64,000 nucleotides of DNA from Macrotrachela quadricornifera (lineage: Eukaryota; Rotifera; Eurotatoria; Philodinida; Philodinidae), in assembly GCA_022393335.1 (NCBI GenBank), contig JAJEKB010021185.1, positions 2,119,463-2,183,462 of the forward strand, read 5' to 3'. Shown here piece after piece: positions 45,870-56,861 of the stretch. Position numbers and translations under genes: made by a program. Below the pieces are notes generated by a model that did not search any database, had not been told where the DNA came from, and was given only the letters and a program-made list of their open reading frames with translations. The number at the start of each line of letters is the position of its first letter. The stretch's first letter is position 1.

Positions 45870-47466
45870 CAACTGTCATATGATCACAAACACTATTGGA
45901 TACTACACGATCTTGAACATACGGTCTAGTACTAGATAAATTGTCAGCACTGGTGTGATTATTATTTTTTGAAATAAGATCCACTAATTTATTATGTAGC
46001 GGTGAAATAGTTTGTTTATTAACACCTTTTGCTTTTAAATAGACTTGATTTGAAATTTCTTTGAGAAGTGGACAAAGGATATCATTTATACAAAATTTAA
46101 TATAATTCATCTCATTTTTATAACTATTTAAATTCACTTCGAATAGACTGAACTTTTTATTAAGTTCTTCTTGTTGTTGTTTGATAAGTAACATCGAGTT
46201 ACTTATCTGGCTTAGGACTTTTGAAATGTCTAATTGATGGTTGTTATTATCATTTACCATTGATGATGAAATAACACCTGTCATTGGTGTTGCATTTGTT
46301 ATATCATCTCCAAAAAGATACTCTCGTGAATGAGCAGTCCAGGCATTTTTGCGTTGTACAGTTGATGAATCGATTGTTCCGTTTGATGACTTTAAGCGCT
46401 GGTTTTTTTCATAGCGTTTTTCTAATTTAAATGGACAATTAGGATTACCAGCCATGTGCCCACCTTGACAATGAGCACATCGAACGGGATTACTACACTT
46501 TGGATCATAGGGATGCTGCTGAGCACACCGGAAACAGATTGGATTATTTTTATTTGGGCAATGAGCAGCAATATGATCTTCATACGCTTGACAATTATAA
46601 CATCGTAGAACCTGAGTTGGTGCTACATATTGTTCCACTGTATATGCAGTATTATTATCATCAAGTAAAATACGTTTAGATTTAAGTATTGGTGAAAGTT
46701 CCTTGTACGACGAAAAATCAACCCGAACTTTAGATAAAGGACGTCCACCTTTTATAAATAAACGTACTACACGTACAATTGATGGATAATGTTGTTTTAA
46801 TTCGTTACCAAACGCTTCAACATTCCATTGAGACGGAACATTTAAAACAACGATTGAGTATGACGTTGGTATCTTTTTTGGCAGATCTAAAGTGTAATCG
46901 CTGTTACATATTCTATCAGGCCAATTTGATTCACACATGAGGTGTTCAAACTGAGCTGTTGTATTAGAATAAAGTAGAAAACATATTTGATTATTTGCAA
47001 ATTTTGCATAACGACCATAAGTTAAATTTAATTTAAAATATTTATTTAACTCCTTAATTACATTTAATTCTGTTGTCGGATATTTGTCAATATCTTGCAA
47101 TCTAATACGAAAAGATGGAAAGGATTGTCTTGATGACTCACGACGAGAACGAGTTGATGAGTCATTGGAAATTTTCTTAGATTGATGGTACGTATTGAAA
47201 TATGAAGGAATAGTTGTCGATACTGATGTTTTGATAAGTTCCTGTTGATTTTGATTAAATTGAGTAGAATAGTGATCAAATTCAGTATTACTACCAGTCA
47301 TCTCTTGTCGATTACGTTTAGGTGTATAAATTGATGATTCATATTCACTAGGATGTTGAACAGACCGTTTCCTATTATTAGCACGAAGTACCTGTTCATC
47401 GGTATCAACTTGGAACAATTCATTTGGATATGGAGTATTTGAAACAGTTGTTTCAGAAGTACTCAT
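45859..47466 (-). CDS. LINE ORF1, gag-like protein with three zinc knuckles
   Basis: 535 residues, intact. The N-terminal 120 residues are Ser/Gln-rich and probably disordered. Residues about 200-285 look like an RRM-type fold (SIVVLNVP, RVVRLFIKGGRPLSKVRVDF). Residues 289-345 hold three CCHC knuckles (CYNCQAYEDHIAAHC, CFRCAQQHPYDPKC, CAHCQGGHMAGNPNC). A coiled-coil-like stretch follows. The protein binds the element RNA. Its stop overlaps the ATG of ORF2 by 11 bases, so ORF2 is probably made by reinitiation. Confidence 0.85.
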   Translation of the reverse strand: MSTSETTVSNTPYPNELFQVDTDEQVLRANNRKRSVQHPSEYESSIYTPKRNRQEMTGSNTEFDHYSTQFNQNQQELIKTSVSTTIPSYFNTYHQSKKISNDSSTRSRRESSRQSFPSFRIRLQDIDKYPTTELNVIKELNKYFKLNLTYGRYAKFANNQICFLLYSNTTAQFEHLMCESNWPDRICNSDYTLDLPKKIPTSYSIVVLNVPSQWNVEAFGNELKQHYPSIVRVVRLFIKGGRPLSKVRVDFSSYKELSPILKSKRILLDDNNTAYTVEQYVAPTQVLRCYNCQAYEDHIAAHCPNKNNPICFRCAQQHPYDPKCSNPVRCAHCQGGHMAGNPNCPFKLEKRYEKNQRLKSSNGTIDSSTVQRKNAWTAHSREYLFGDDITNATPMTGVISSSMVNDNNNHQLDISKVLSQISNSMLLIKQQQEELNKKFSLFEVNLNSYKNEMNYIKFCINDILCPLLKEISNQVYLKAKGVNKQTISPLHNKLVDLISKNNNHTSADNLSSTRPYVQDRVVSNSVCDHMTVDES

Positions 47467-48227
47467 TTTTGTTTACAGAAATTAGTAAAACCTTAAGTAA
47501 GAAATAACTCACGTGTGTGGAACACGTGCGTACTTACTTATATAAAGTATACGAAGAATCAGAAAAGAAAAGGTGTGACCGATTTCTATCGTGTAAAGTG
47601 ACGAATGATACCACGAAAATGTGTATATGGCACATAACAATAATGTTCTTTTGATATATAAATAACATCATTCCAATAAAGAATTGGATAGAAAAGAATA
47701 CAGATTAAAATAAATTCAATTGGAACAATAATGATATATAACCATAGATTTTGTAACATTCTATTTGTTGAATATACAATTCGACAAAGACGATAAAATG
47801 CCTAGGAAAAAAAATAAGATATATTAAAAATATATTTTTTCAATTAATATTTTACTTGATTTACAAAACTCCAATATAAATTAGTTGAAACAACAGGAGA
47901 TATATATCCTAAAAATATACACCATGATGAATTAAAATCATTTCCATATAAATCACCTAATAATGTTTGAACATTAGATAAAACTAAAATTGTCATATAA
48001 ATAAAAAGTATTAAATAAATAGTTATACAATGAGCAATAGGTATTCTATCTTCTTGTTTAATACGATTATATAATATATAACAAATAAGCCATATAAAGA
48101 TAATCAATGAAATAAAACATGTAATCATATCGATACTGAACGTAACTATATTGAGTATAAAACCAGTTTGGTTAAACATTATTTCAATAATCTTTTCTTG
48201 AGAATGTTTCATGTTTTTTATAACCAA

Positions 48228-49709
48228 TTTATTTCTTATATGCAGAAATAAAATTCTAGAATTATTCTATGCAAATGATAAGTTTAAATTAATTGAAAAA
48301 TAAGATTATATTTTTTTTTTTGAGGGACAGCATAGAAATCTTCTTTGTGTGTCAATACAGGAATTATTTTAATTAATATGCCTGTCAAAGACGCATTTTA
48401 TTCGAGGATGATATACTTAAGAGAATAAAAGATACTTATTAGAGCTAGTCACCTTTTATATAAATGTTAAAAAATAGAAATATTTGAAGGTTTTACTCAT
48501 GGAATTATATCTTAGAAAATATACGTAAAGCCGTGATATGCACCAAAAGAGTACATTTTAATGTGTTTACAGTGATGCGGCTAGTTTTTCTTGAAAAGGT
48601 AATATCTTTAAAAAAGAAAAGAGAACAATATTTCTGATCTGTAAAAATTTTTAAAACTGGGCAAGCAAAAGGTAGATTTTATCAGCATAAGAAATAACTT
48701 TCATTATACAATGAGAATCGAGAAATGGTGTAATGATTATTAAATACATCTTGATGAACACGTTTCAGACTCGTATCTTAGCGATTATTGAGAATTTACG
48801 TTTGACAGTTTCTGCGTGTAATCGTCCTTTCCTTACTATGTTCATTGATTTTGCCACTACATTCGATAAAATGTGGTGGCTTCTCTTATGAAAACACTAG
48901 AAAAAAGTATGTAAGTTATGATAATGCTAAATCTAGATTGTTTTCTGTGCTAGCTTAGAGAAAGTTTCAGACGACCATATCCTACTAATGAACGTTTCAA
49001 AAACTAAGGCAATACTAGTTCATAGTGCAGTAACTGTTAGTAAACCTGTCATTGAATATAAAGAAGTACAAATAGTGTACGGGTAAAAACATAGCAAATC
49101 GTTTACAAAAAGCAAAAAGCTCATACATCTGGTATTTTTTTATTGAACATGTATATCTAACAGAAATGTGCATTGTGTATAATCTCTGAAGTTATGAAGA
49201 CTTTGTAACATTAGCATTAAGTAGAGAGTACTCCTTGAAAGACTATTTATACAGGTACTAGAGAAAATTTTACAAACCCGTTGATGAAGCTTCAGAAGCA
49301 GATCCATATAGACAACCATGAAACGCTTTCTTGATTGTTACGTCACCTACAAAATGTTACTATCGTAGTTGTGGATTTAGACGAAATAGTTATTTCCCAA
49401 AATGGGTATTAGAACGTGCAGAAGACACGTATTTGGATTTCCTCTCTTATAAAAATGTCTATCAGAATCAATATCGCTTCTTGAGACCTTTATACTGAAA
49501 TATTTCTCCTTTTTGCCGTCCTAAACCTAGATGTCTAGCACTTTTCTATCTGGTATTGTAAACACATAAACTTTAAACCTTAAGATCGTATAAATATTCT
49601 GCCGCTGAAAATGAAGTACTTTTTTCCATTATTAGCCTTAAAGGAACAATAAATTGAATATTAAAAAAAAAGAAAGAAGTTTCGTCTACCTAGAGATTAA
49701 TTAAATATA
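48228..49709. other. intergenic, nothing recognised
   Basis: No supported gene. Short frames around 48830-49000 resemble no family I know. Confidence 0.4.
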
Positions 49710-50382
49710 AGTACCTTATACTTAGGGCTATCTAAAAGTAATATCGTCTCTATTATATTTTCTTGATAAAAAGTTTTAATAAATTTCTTTTTTAATGTAG
49801 CGATAGAGAAAACGACACTCTATTTTTCTATACTATTTGATTAATCTTCAACTAATCTAAAAATGATAATATTTTGATAAGAACTATTTTTGTATAAAAC
49901 TTAATTATCGATTGAGGTAGATTAAATGGATCCACTTTGCATTTACATTTTTAATCATTTAATAGGTTGGATTAAAAAAACAAAATAAACCACAAGATGC
50001 ATCTTGAAAAGTCCTACAATCTATATGAGATCGCTTATTTTAATTGCATACTTCTTATTTTTTAAAAAAAGTAAAATTCTCTCCAGCTGTCATGAAAAAA
50101 AAAATTTTTTTCTTTAATAATTGTAGAGCTTTTCAAGGTGCATCTTGTGGTTTATTTTGTTTTTTAATACAACCTATGAAATGACTGAAAAAGTGAAATG
50201 TAAAGCGTATCCATTTAATCTACCTCAACCGATAGTCACGTAGTTGAAGATTAATTAAAGGGCATAGAAAAATGAAGCCTCGTTTTCTCTATCATTACAT
50301 AAAAAAGGAAATTTATTAAAATTTTTTATTAAGAAAATAAGATAGTGATGATATTACTTTTGGATAGCCCTAAGTATTTAAA
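49710..50382. repeat. fold-back repeat (~670 bp) with the ACAAGATGCA core motif
   Basis: Outer arms pair TACTTAGGGCTATCTAAAAG (about 49723) with its reverse near 50370 (TTTTGGATAGCCCTAAGTA). Inner arms pair the motif CACAAGATGCATCTTGAAAA (49991-50010) with its reverse at 50121-50152. Centre near 50046. Confidence 0.85.
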
Positions 50383-51677
50383 TAAATACAAAGAAGTTTA
50401 CAAGAACATTAAATAGTTATTGAAAGAATCGATGAAAAAAGTCGATACTCTACTGAATTCGTGTAAATTCTGCAGCAGCTACAAAATCTAAAATCATTTT
50501 TCACCTGGATACGCGCGCGAAACGTGTGCTACATACCTTTTTTAACATCAATAAGACACAGAAAGGGTTGGTATGATAAAACCGTAAAGGTTTAGCATGA
50601 AGCCATCAACAATTTGTCTCGAATCTAGAGGTTTTCATATGAACACTTTTTGTGTTCTACCGATATTAAAAAGAGTTCGTAGCAAAGATTTCATGCGTTG
50701 ATCTAGGTGAAAAACTCTCCTAGATACTGCAGAACTTATATGTGTTTAGGAGAGGATCAATTTTTTAGTGTGTTTTGCAATATTTCAAATGAAGAGTCAG
50801 ATCATCAATGTGTTTGCATATATAATTTTTCAAAAGAGCTGAACATCTCTTTAGTTATATTACTTCATTTTAATATCAAAATTTAATATCGAAAGAATGA
50901 TTAGATTTAAGTTCATCTTGAATCGGAAGATACTCTAATTTATACATAAAATATGTCAATATGGAAACGGATCACAGCTGACGTTAATGTCTGACTGAAT
51001 TTCGTTAAAACAAATGTATTTTAAAGATTCTATTTGTTCATAGGTGATTCTCAAGATATGAATCACTGAGATCGAAGAAAAACTCTAATTTGAGTGTAAT
51101 TGAATTAGCCGAAACTTTCGTGAACATTTGAGTATAGTGACTATTAAATGACAAAATATTCATCGACATTGGTATTTAGATATTTGAAGAGTGATGTGCT
51201 GCTGTTTGATGAAAATGTTGTATGACTTCGTGAGACCTCAAAGGTTCCACTCATTTTTTATCGTACATATTTGATCTCGATTCGCATATCAGATCCTATA
51301 TCAGTAATCCAATGACAAAAGGTCGTATGCCGCTTTCTACCTCGTTCAGATATCATATATGAAAAAGCTTCAATCTTCCACCTATAATAAGGAAATTGGT
51401 GACAAATCAGAAACAGCATAGAAAGCTCTCGAAATTAGAAGTAATTATCAATAGATTGAAATCGGTAACAGTAAACTTAATCTCGATGTACCATGTTCTC
51501 ACTTCTCTCTGAATCCTCTTTCATTTCAAGACGATGTGAACAATCCGAAAAGTTGAAGGTTTTTTGCTTCCGTGATCAGTAAGATAAATTCTTTGTATTT
51601 GTCATTATTTATCGTATTTTCTCATTGGAACACATTCGTAAATTATTTACATTTTATCACAATAGAAATAATGATTA
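50383..51677. other. intergenic, nothing recognised
   Basis: No supported gene; presumably the 3' flank of the ART-TPR gene. No clear polyadenylation site was fixed. Confidence 0.4.
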
Positions 51678-53813
51678 TCAAAGATTTTTGTGTACTTTCT
51701 CGAGATTTTTTTGAAATGTTTGTAGAAATGGATGATTCGAAGTAAGCGAAGAATATTCTAAGATTTCAATAGCACGCTTATAATATGAGATGGCAGTCGA
51801 ATAATCTTCTTTTGATTGATAGACCATACCAATGTTATTATAAGTCATAGCGAGGTTCGGATGGTTGGAAGGAAGAGATTTTTGTTGGATTTCAAGTCCT
51901 TTTTCATAGTATGAGATTGCGGTTGAATAGTCTCCTATGGATCGATACACTCCACCAATATTATTATAAGTAATAGCCAACGACGGATGATTAGTTGGAA
52001 GAGATCTTTGTCGCATTTGCAGTGTTTTTTGAAAGTATGAGAGTGCAGTTAAAAAATGACCCATCGAATCATATACTAAACCAATGTTGCTATAGATAGT
52101 AGCTAATGAAGGATGATCAGATGGAAGAGATTTTTGTTGAATTTCTAATATATTTTCAAAGTATGAAAGTGCAATCACATCATTTCTCATCAATCGATGA
52201 ATGTCACCAATGTTAATAATGGTAGTAGTCAGATCGGAATGATTAGATGGAAGAGATTTCTCTAAGATTTCAAATGCACTTTCATAATATGAAAGTGCAC
52301 TGTGAAGATCGCCCTTCTGTTTGTTGATATATCCGAGTTGATGTTGAAGAAAAGCTAATTCTTCTACGTCATCATCAGATGTAATTTCAAACAGTATCTT
52401 ATAGCATTCTTCTGCTCTGTCAAAGTTTCCTATTTTCCCCATTAAATAGGCTAGTTTGTGCCATCCTGTTTGTCCTTCAATTTCTTCTCGTATATATTGA
52501 GTTAGATGTTCTAATTGTTCATCTCTGTCACTTGTTAAAATTAAATTTACTTGCCATAAACGATTTTCAATTTGTTTCATCTCTCCAATTCGAAAAACAG
52601 TATGCATTGAAAAAAGAATTTCTTTTTCTGTATCTGCAAAGTAACTTATATTATTTAACGATGCAAATGGATTCCATGAGGTTGATGAGTCAATTTCCAT
52701 TTGAAAGAGAATTCCATTTTGATCAGGATTATTTCTAGCTTGATAAGCCAATTTTAGTGAGACTTGACGATCAGTACTTGTAGACAAAAAGTTATTGAAG
52801 GAGAGAAGACTACCTTTATTTTTGATTATCTTCTCGAATTCGATATTCATTATACCTTGTCCTCGATAGACAATCATTGACGAATATTTATCTGATTTCG
52901 ATTGTAAGTGTACGATTTGTCGATGAAGATCTTGAATAAAAAATCCAATTTTGATAATCGTGTCGATTTCTTGAGTTCGCAGAGCTCGATTGACCATTGA
53001 ATAAATGAATGATTCTCTCGTGTACCACCAAATCGGTGTATGAAGATCATAATCTCGTTCGAATTCATCAATTATACTTAATTCAAAATCATTCTCAGAA
53101 TATAGAATACGACAGAATTCAATGAATTCTTTCTTTGCTTTATCTTCATACTCAATTTCAAGTAGAACTTCTTTGAGTAATTGTGAATACATGAATGATT
53201 GATTGAGTTCGTTCAAATTGGTAGAAGATGATGATGTAAGAATACTGATTGGTGTTAAATTATGATCAGTTTGGCGAATATCTTCTCGGAGTAAATCACA
53301 AATGGATTCGATCTTATTGAATACTCCTTTTATTTTTCTGAAATCTTTCAACCAACATCCATACTGCAATTCGTGTTTATTTAATACATAGATTAATTCA
53401 AGTTGACTTATGTCATGAATAATGGATATAGTCTGTTTATCAAATGTACTTGATATAATCAGAGATACTTTTTCACTTTTGATTTTCTTGAGAAAATTGA
53501 TACAGTCATTAGGATCATTAAATGTTTCAATCGAATTCACCATATGCTGAAGTCGTATGATCGAATTCTGATAATCTTCGCCAGATTCCTTAAAATCTGG
53601 ATCTAACCAAATAATAATAAAGTTTTCGATGATGCGACATCGTGAAGATGTATTCTCTTTAATTGGCTTCTCTTGAGCACTATCTTGTATTGCATGCATA
53701 TTCTTGCTATGTGGAATGGAGATCAGTCCAATCTTTGTTCGCCCATCGATGGTAATAGATGAATTAAGCACTGAACTGTTTCGTTTGGAAAATTTTGAGT
53801 TTCTTTTTCCCAT
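51678..53813 (-). CDS. ADP-ribosyltransferase with C-terminal TPR repeats
   Basis: 711 residues, single exon, intact. Residues 60-180 form an alpha/beta region that starts NFIIIWLDPDF and is similar in outline to a receiver or Toll-like fold, without clear catalytic residues. Residues 210-425 are the ART domain: R317 in VYRGQ, S344-T-S346 in FLSTST, and E396-K-E398 in ADTEKEILF, the R-S-ExE set of arginine ARTs. Residues 450-705 hold six TPR units of 42 residues of the kinesin-light-chain type (repeating SLPSNHP-LA-TYNNIG). The domain order is a familiar bdelloid expansion. It should mono-ADP-ribosylate protein arginines, with TPRs choosing the partner. No signal peptide or membrane segment, so it is cytosolic. 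AG just before ATG (gttag, about 53821) could be a trans-splice site. Confidence 0.85.
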   Translation of the reverse strand: MGKRNSKFSKRNSSVLNSSITIDGRTKIGLISIPHSKNMHAIQDSAQEKPIKENTSSRCRIIENFIIIWLDPDFKESGEDYQNSIIRLQHMVNSIETFNDPNDCINFLKKIKSEKVSLIISSTFDKQTISIIHDISQLELIYVLNKHELQYGCWLKDFRKIKGVFNKIESICDLLREDIRQTDHNLTPISILTSSSSTNLNELNQSFMYSQLLKEVLLEIEYEDKAKKEFIEFCRILYSENDFELSIIDEFERDYDLHTPIWWYTRESFIYSMVNRALRTQEIDTIIKIGFFIQDLHRQIVHLQSKSDKYSSMIVYRGQGIMNIEFEKIIKNKGSLLSFNNFLSTSTDRQVSLKLAYQARNNPDQNGILFQMEIDSSTSWNPFASLNNISYFADTEKEILFSMHTVFRIGEMKQIENRLWQVNLILTSDRDEQLEHLTQYIREEIEGQTGWHKLAYLMGKIGNFDRAEECYKILFEITSDDDVEELAFLQHQLGYINKQKGDLHSALSYYESAFEILEKSLPSNHSDLTTTIINIGDIHRLMRNDVIALSYFENILEIQQKSLPSDHPSLATIYSNIGLVYDSMGHFLTALSYFQKTLQMRQRSLPTNHPSLAITYNNIGGVYRSIGDYSTAISYYEKGLEIQQKSLPSNHPNLAMTYNNIGMVYQSKEDYSTAISYYKRAIEILEYSSLTSNHPFLQTFQKNLEKVHKNL

Positions 53814-54631
53814 TTAAGAACTAACATCAATCATATTGTATGTGCATTATAAACGTAATGTAGACATCTGCCTGATTGTCTTGTTAGTATTAGATTCTTT
53901 ATGCAGGTATGTACGACCCATTTTTTCACTGCTATGCATCGTTGCTTGCACGTTGTTTCTTTCTGTTCTGTCCCGTTCCCTCCGTTTATATATTGGTGAG
54001 TATCGACGAGCGTCATTTAGATTTATTATATAATTATTTTATGTTTAATTAGAATGTTATTTATTCGAATTTATTAGTAAGGTTTTGTCAAAAAATTTGA
54101 CTTCATTCGATCATATAAAATATACACACATAATTTCGATGCTTGCATATACATTATTTACATTTCGTTTTTCTTTTCTTTACAATTTATTGGTAGTAGA
54201 ACGAACAAAATGGTGAAAAGTAAATAATATATGCGTAAACGTCGAAATCGTGTGTGAATATTTTACACAGTTTGATAAAATCAATTTTATCGACAAAACC
54301 TTGCTAATAAATTTTAAATAAAAGTAAAACATTAATCATATAATAAATCCATGTATACAAATATCTACATCTGACGAAACCTCTTTGCCATATGGAGTAT
54401 CTTTGAATATTTGAAACTGTCAAAACTATTATTCAAAAACTAATATGGTCCTCAAGACATCGATTATAATTGGTACGTAAGAATCGTTTGACAAATTCTC
54501 ATCTGATATTGTAATATCCGTTTCAAAATATAAAGCGTCTCACGGTTTTTTGAATAACTCAAGAATGTAATCAGCTAGAGACCGCCGGTTTTAACAATCG
54601 AAAGAAGAGACAAGGGAGTATTGTTTTCTCA
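53814..54631. other. upstream region of the ART-TPR gene, nothing else recognised
   Basis: Short frames on both strands at 53831-54033 overlap each other and have no motif. Promoter elements could not be assigned. Confidence 0.4.
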
Positions 54632-54990
54632 AATATTGTATCAGACAAAATCATTTTAGAAGCAGTCATTTCTGCAAAATATTTGCAAAAAATGCATGAA
54701 AACGATCCGGTATTTTAAAGAAATTTTCCTTCTCACATGTACTCTAGATAGAGAAACTTCGAATCTGTACTTCAGGATATAATTAGAATGATTATCTTAC
54801 CGCATTCTAACGTTAAGCAAATAAATCGTCTAGTTACTCGCAAGAAAACTATGAATTTATTTTAATTTTTAAGAAAATTTTCTTACTTTTTATCAAAATT
54901 TCATCTGAATGAACGACTATTTTTCCGATTTTATGCAGAAATGACTGCTTCTAAAATAATTTTGTCTGATACAATATTGTTTTTAAAAAG
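54632..54990. repeat. fold-back repeat, ~360 bp
   Basis: TTGTATCAGACAAAATCATT near 54638 is answered by TTTTGTCTGATACAATATTG near 54960. The arms include a shared GCAGTCATTTCTGC block. The centre is poorly paired. Confidence 0.75.
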
Positions 54991-55445
54991 ACAAAGTACA
55001 GTAGAATGTGTTCTTTCCAATGATTATAAGCTAAATCAACGAATCCATTTAATAAGAAGACTAAAGTCATAGAAAGATTAAATACATTCAAAAGTATTAG
55101 AATAGTACATAAGTTCAATGTTTTTCTTTGTAATCTAAGCAAAGTTGAAGACCTACATTTGATGATTAGGGCAAAAGGGAGATCTCAAATTTTTAATGTA
55201 TATAGAAGTCATATAGATCCATCTATATTAGAAAGTTCCAATCTCTATCATTTCCTTATCACAAGATACAGAGAATTAAATGTGTCTTAAGCACAAAAAA
55301 AAACATGCAAAACTTATGTAATATTCCAATACTTTTGAATGTATTTAACCTTTCTATGACTTTAGTCTTCTTATTAAATGCATTCACTGATTTAGCTTAT
55401 AATCATTGGAAAGAACACATTCTACTGTATTTTGTCTTTATGAAA
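54991..55445. repeat. fold-back repeat, ~455 bp
   Basis: CAGTAGAATGTGTTCTTTCC near 54999 faces GGAAAGAACACATTCTACTG near 55410, with arms of about 140 bp that differ at few positions. It abuts the preceding fold-back. Confidence 0.85.
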
Positions 55446-55577
55446 ACACTCTTAAGAATACATTAATTAGTATAGAAAAAATGGATTATACAAAATGAGA
55501 CAAAATTTCTACCTCAGTCCTCCTAGTTAAAATCACTCTATTATCTAACGAGAAAACTTCCTGAAGTGGACCTAGAT

Positions 55578-56062
55578 GAGATATAAAAAAACTGTAAAGA
55601 ATTTGGGTCCTTATGGCTTAGTTCCCAAGATATCGAATTTTTAAGAGATTTTCCTCATAGGATTCAAGATTTGCATAAAAATCGTATTACCGAATTATGA
55701 CCTGAAACTTTGCTTATATCAACCTCTCAAATATAGTGGGTTGTGTACAAAATTTCGAAGCTTTTTACCGTAGTCTTCAAGGAATATGCGTTTTCCGAAA
55801 TATAAGTCGATTGTTACAGATATTATGCAAAACATGGATATTTTTAAACATTCATATACCTCAAAGACTACGTTAGAAAACTCTGAAATTTTATACACAA
55901 CCTAGCATGTTTAAGAGGTTGATACAAACAAAGATTCAGGTCATAATTCGGTAATACGATTTTTATGCAAGTCTTGAATCCTACGAGGAATATCTCTTAA
56001 AAATTTGATATCTTGGGAAGAAAGCCATAAGGACCCAAATCCTTTACAGTTTTTTTATATCT
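55578..56062. repeat. fold-back repeat, ~485 bp
   Basis: ACTGTAAAGAATTTGGGTCC near 55590 faces GGACCCAAATCCTTTACAGT near 56033; the arms run to a centre near 55820. About 50 bases beyond its right arm, GGTTCCCTCGTAAGAACTT (56111) repeats the outer end of the pogo-like TIR. Confidence 0.85.
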
Positions 56063-56454
56063 CACCGAAGTCTACTTATGGTGAAAAGATGAAAGCTAAA
56101 CTCGTTAGACACTTCGGGAGGTTCCCTCGTAAGAACTTGAAAATTCAAAATGTTAGGAAAGGAAAATCATGAACCCATATTCTTTACGTGACATGCTATT
56201 GAAAATACAAGATACCATTTAAGTTGAAGATTTACAAAAATAATTTGATGAAGTTTCGGATATATTCCAATCCGAAGAACATGATCTATTGACAACAGAT
56301 CAAGAGTAAGACCAGTAATGTAGAATCTGCGGATGAAATGAAAACTTTTCCTCGACGGTAGAATTTTTGCAAAAAATTCCCTCAGCTCTGAAAATCAAGT
56401 ATATATCGAGTTTTCTCGCTTAACATATTTATTCAAAAGAACTGCTATCAGATT

Positions 56455-56665
56455 AAGTAGCTATCACCGATTTCGACTTTGTTTAATGATCTCACAAATG
56501 GCTTTATTGGAATTCATTATCATACCATTTTCATACTGTATCTCCTCTATTCTAGGAGTTGGTCGCAGTTTCATTATCATTTTATGATGACACATTCAAA
56601 TAAAGCCTCTGATGAAACCTTAAGCAAGGTCGAAACTGATCATGGCTGCTTATTCTAATCGTTGC
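56455..56665. repeat. palindromic MITE, family near TauD, copy 1
   Basis: Carries CTTAAGCAAGGTCGAAACTG and TTTTATGATGACACATTCAA, and on the left a diverged reverse copy. Other copies are at 58597-58805 and 60185-60357. Confidence 0.7.
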
Positions 56666-56861
56666 GCAAGCAAAAGAATTTCTGCTATCTCAGATATGAT
56701 CTTATTTTTTGATGAAATGATTCATTGATTGATAGATTCAATATTGCAGTTCACAGTACTATGAGGCTAAAACAACAGAGAAAATATTTCAAAAAAAGAC
56801 ATAGAAAATGAGAAGGAAATGATAGGCAAGAGTTGTTGAGGATCACAAGCTTTTCGACGCA

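Larger units (their letters stand above)
42522..47607 (-). mobile_element. Jockey-group LINE, near full length, 13-bp target duplication
   Basis: ATACCACGAAAAT stands on both sides (42509-42521 and 47608-47620). The element runs from its 5' UTR at 47607 through ORF1 and ORF2 to a TAC-repeat tail at 42522-42533. It has APE endonuclease and RT but no RNase H domain that I can see, which suits the Jockey/CR1 side. It interrupts helix 4-5 of a GPCR gene. Confidence 0.9.
42319..48227 (-). pseudogene. rhodopsin-like GPCR gene split by a LINE insertion
   Basis: Exon 1 (48227-47856) encodes an N-terminus and helices 1-3 (for example ISLIIFIWLICYILY and YISPVVSTNLYWSFVNQ). A phase-0 GT/AG intron of 54 bases leads to exon 2 at 47801: FYRLCRIVY (the DRY-like end of helix 3), then helix 4 (IIIVPIEFILICILFYPILY). 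At HFRGI the gene is cut by the LINE; the frame resumes without loss at 42508 with LWLAFNCYGIPIMALSLM (helix 5) and a helix-6-like LIFWICSMVWVGLS, then TGA at 42319. Helix 7 is not found. Before the insertion the frame was intact through helix 5. The receptor would sense an extracellular ligand; the ligand cannot be told. Confidence 0.75.
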
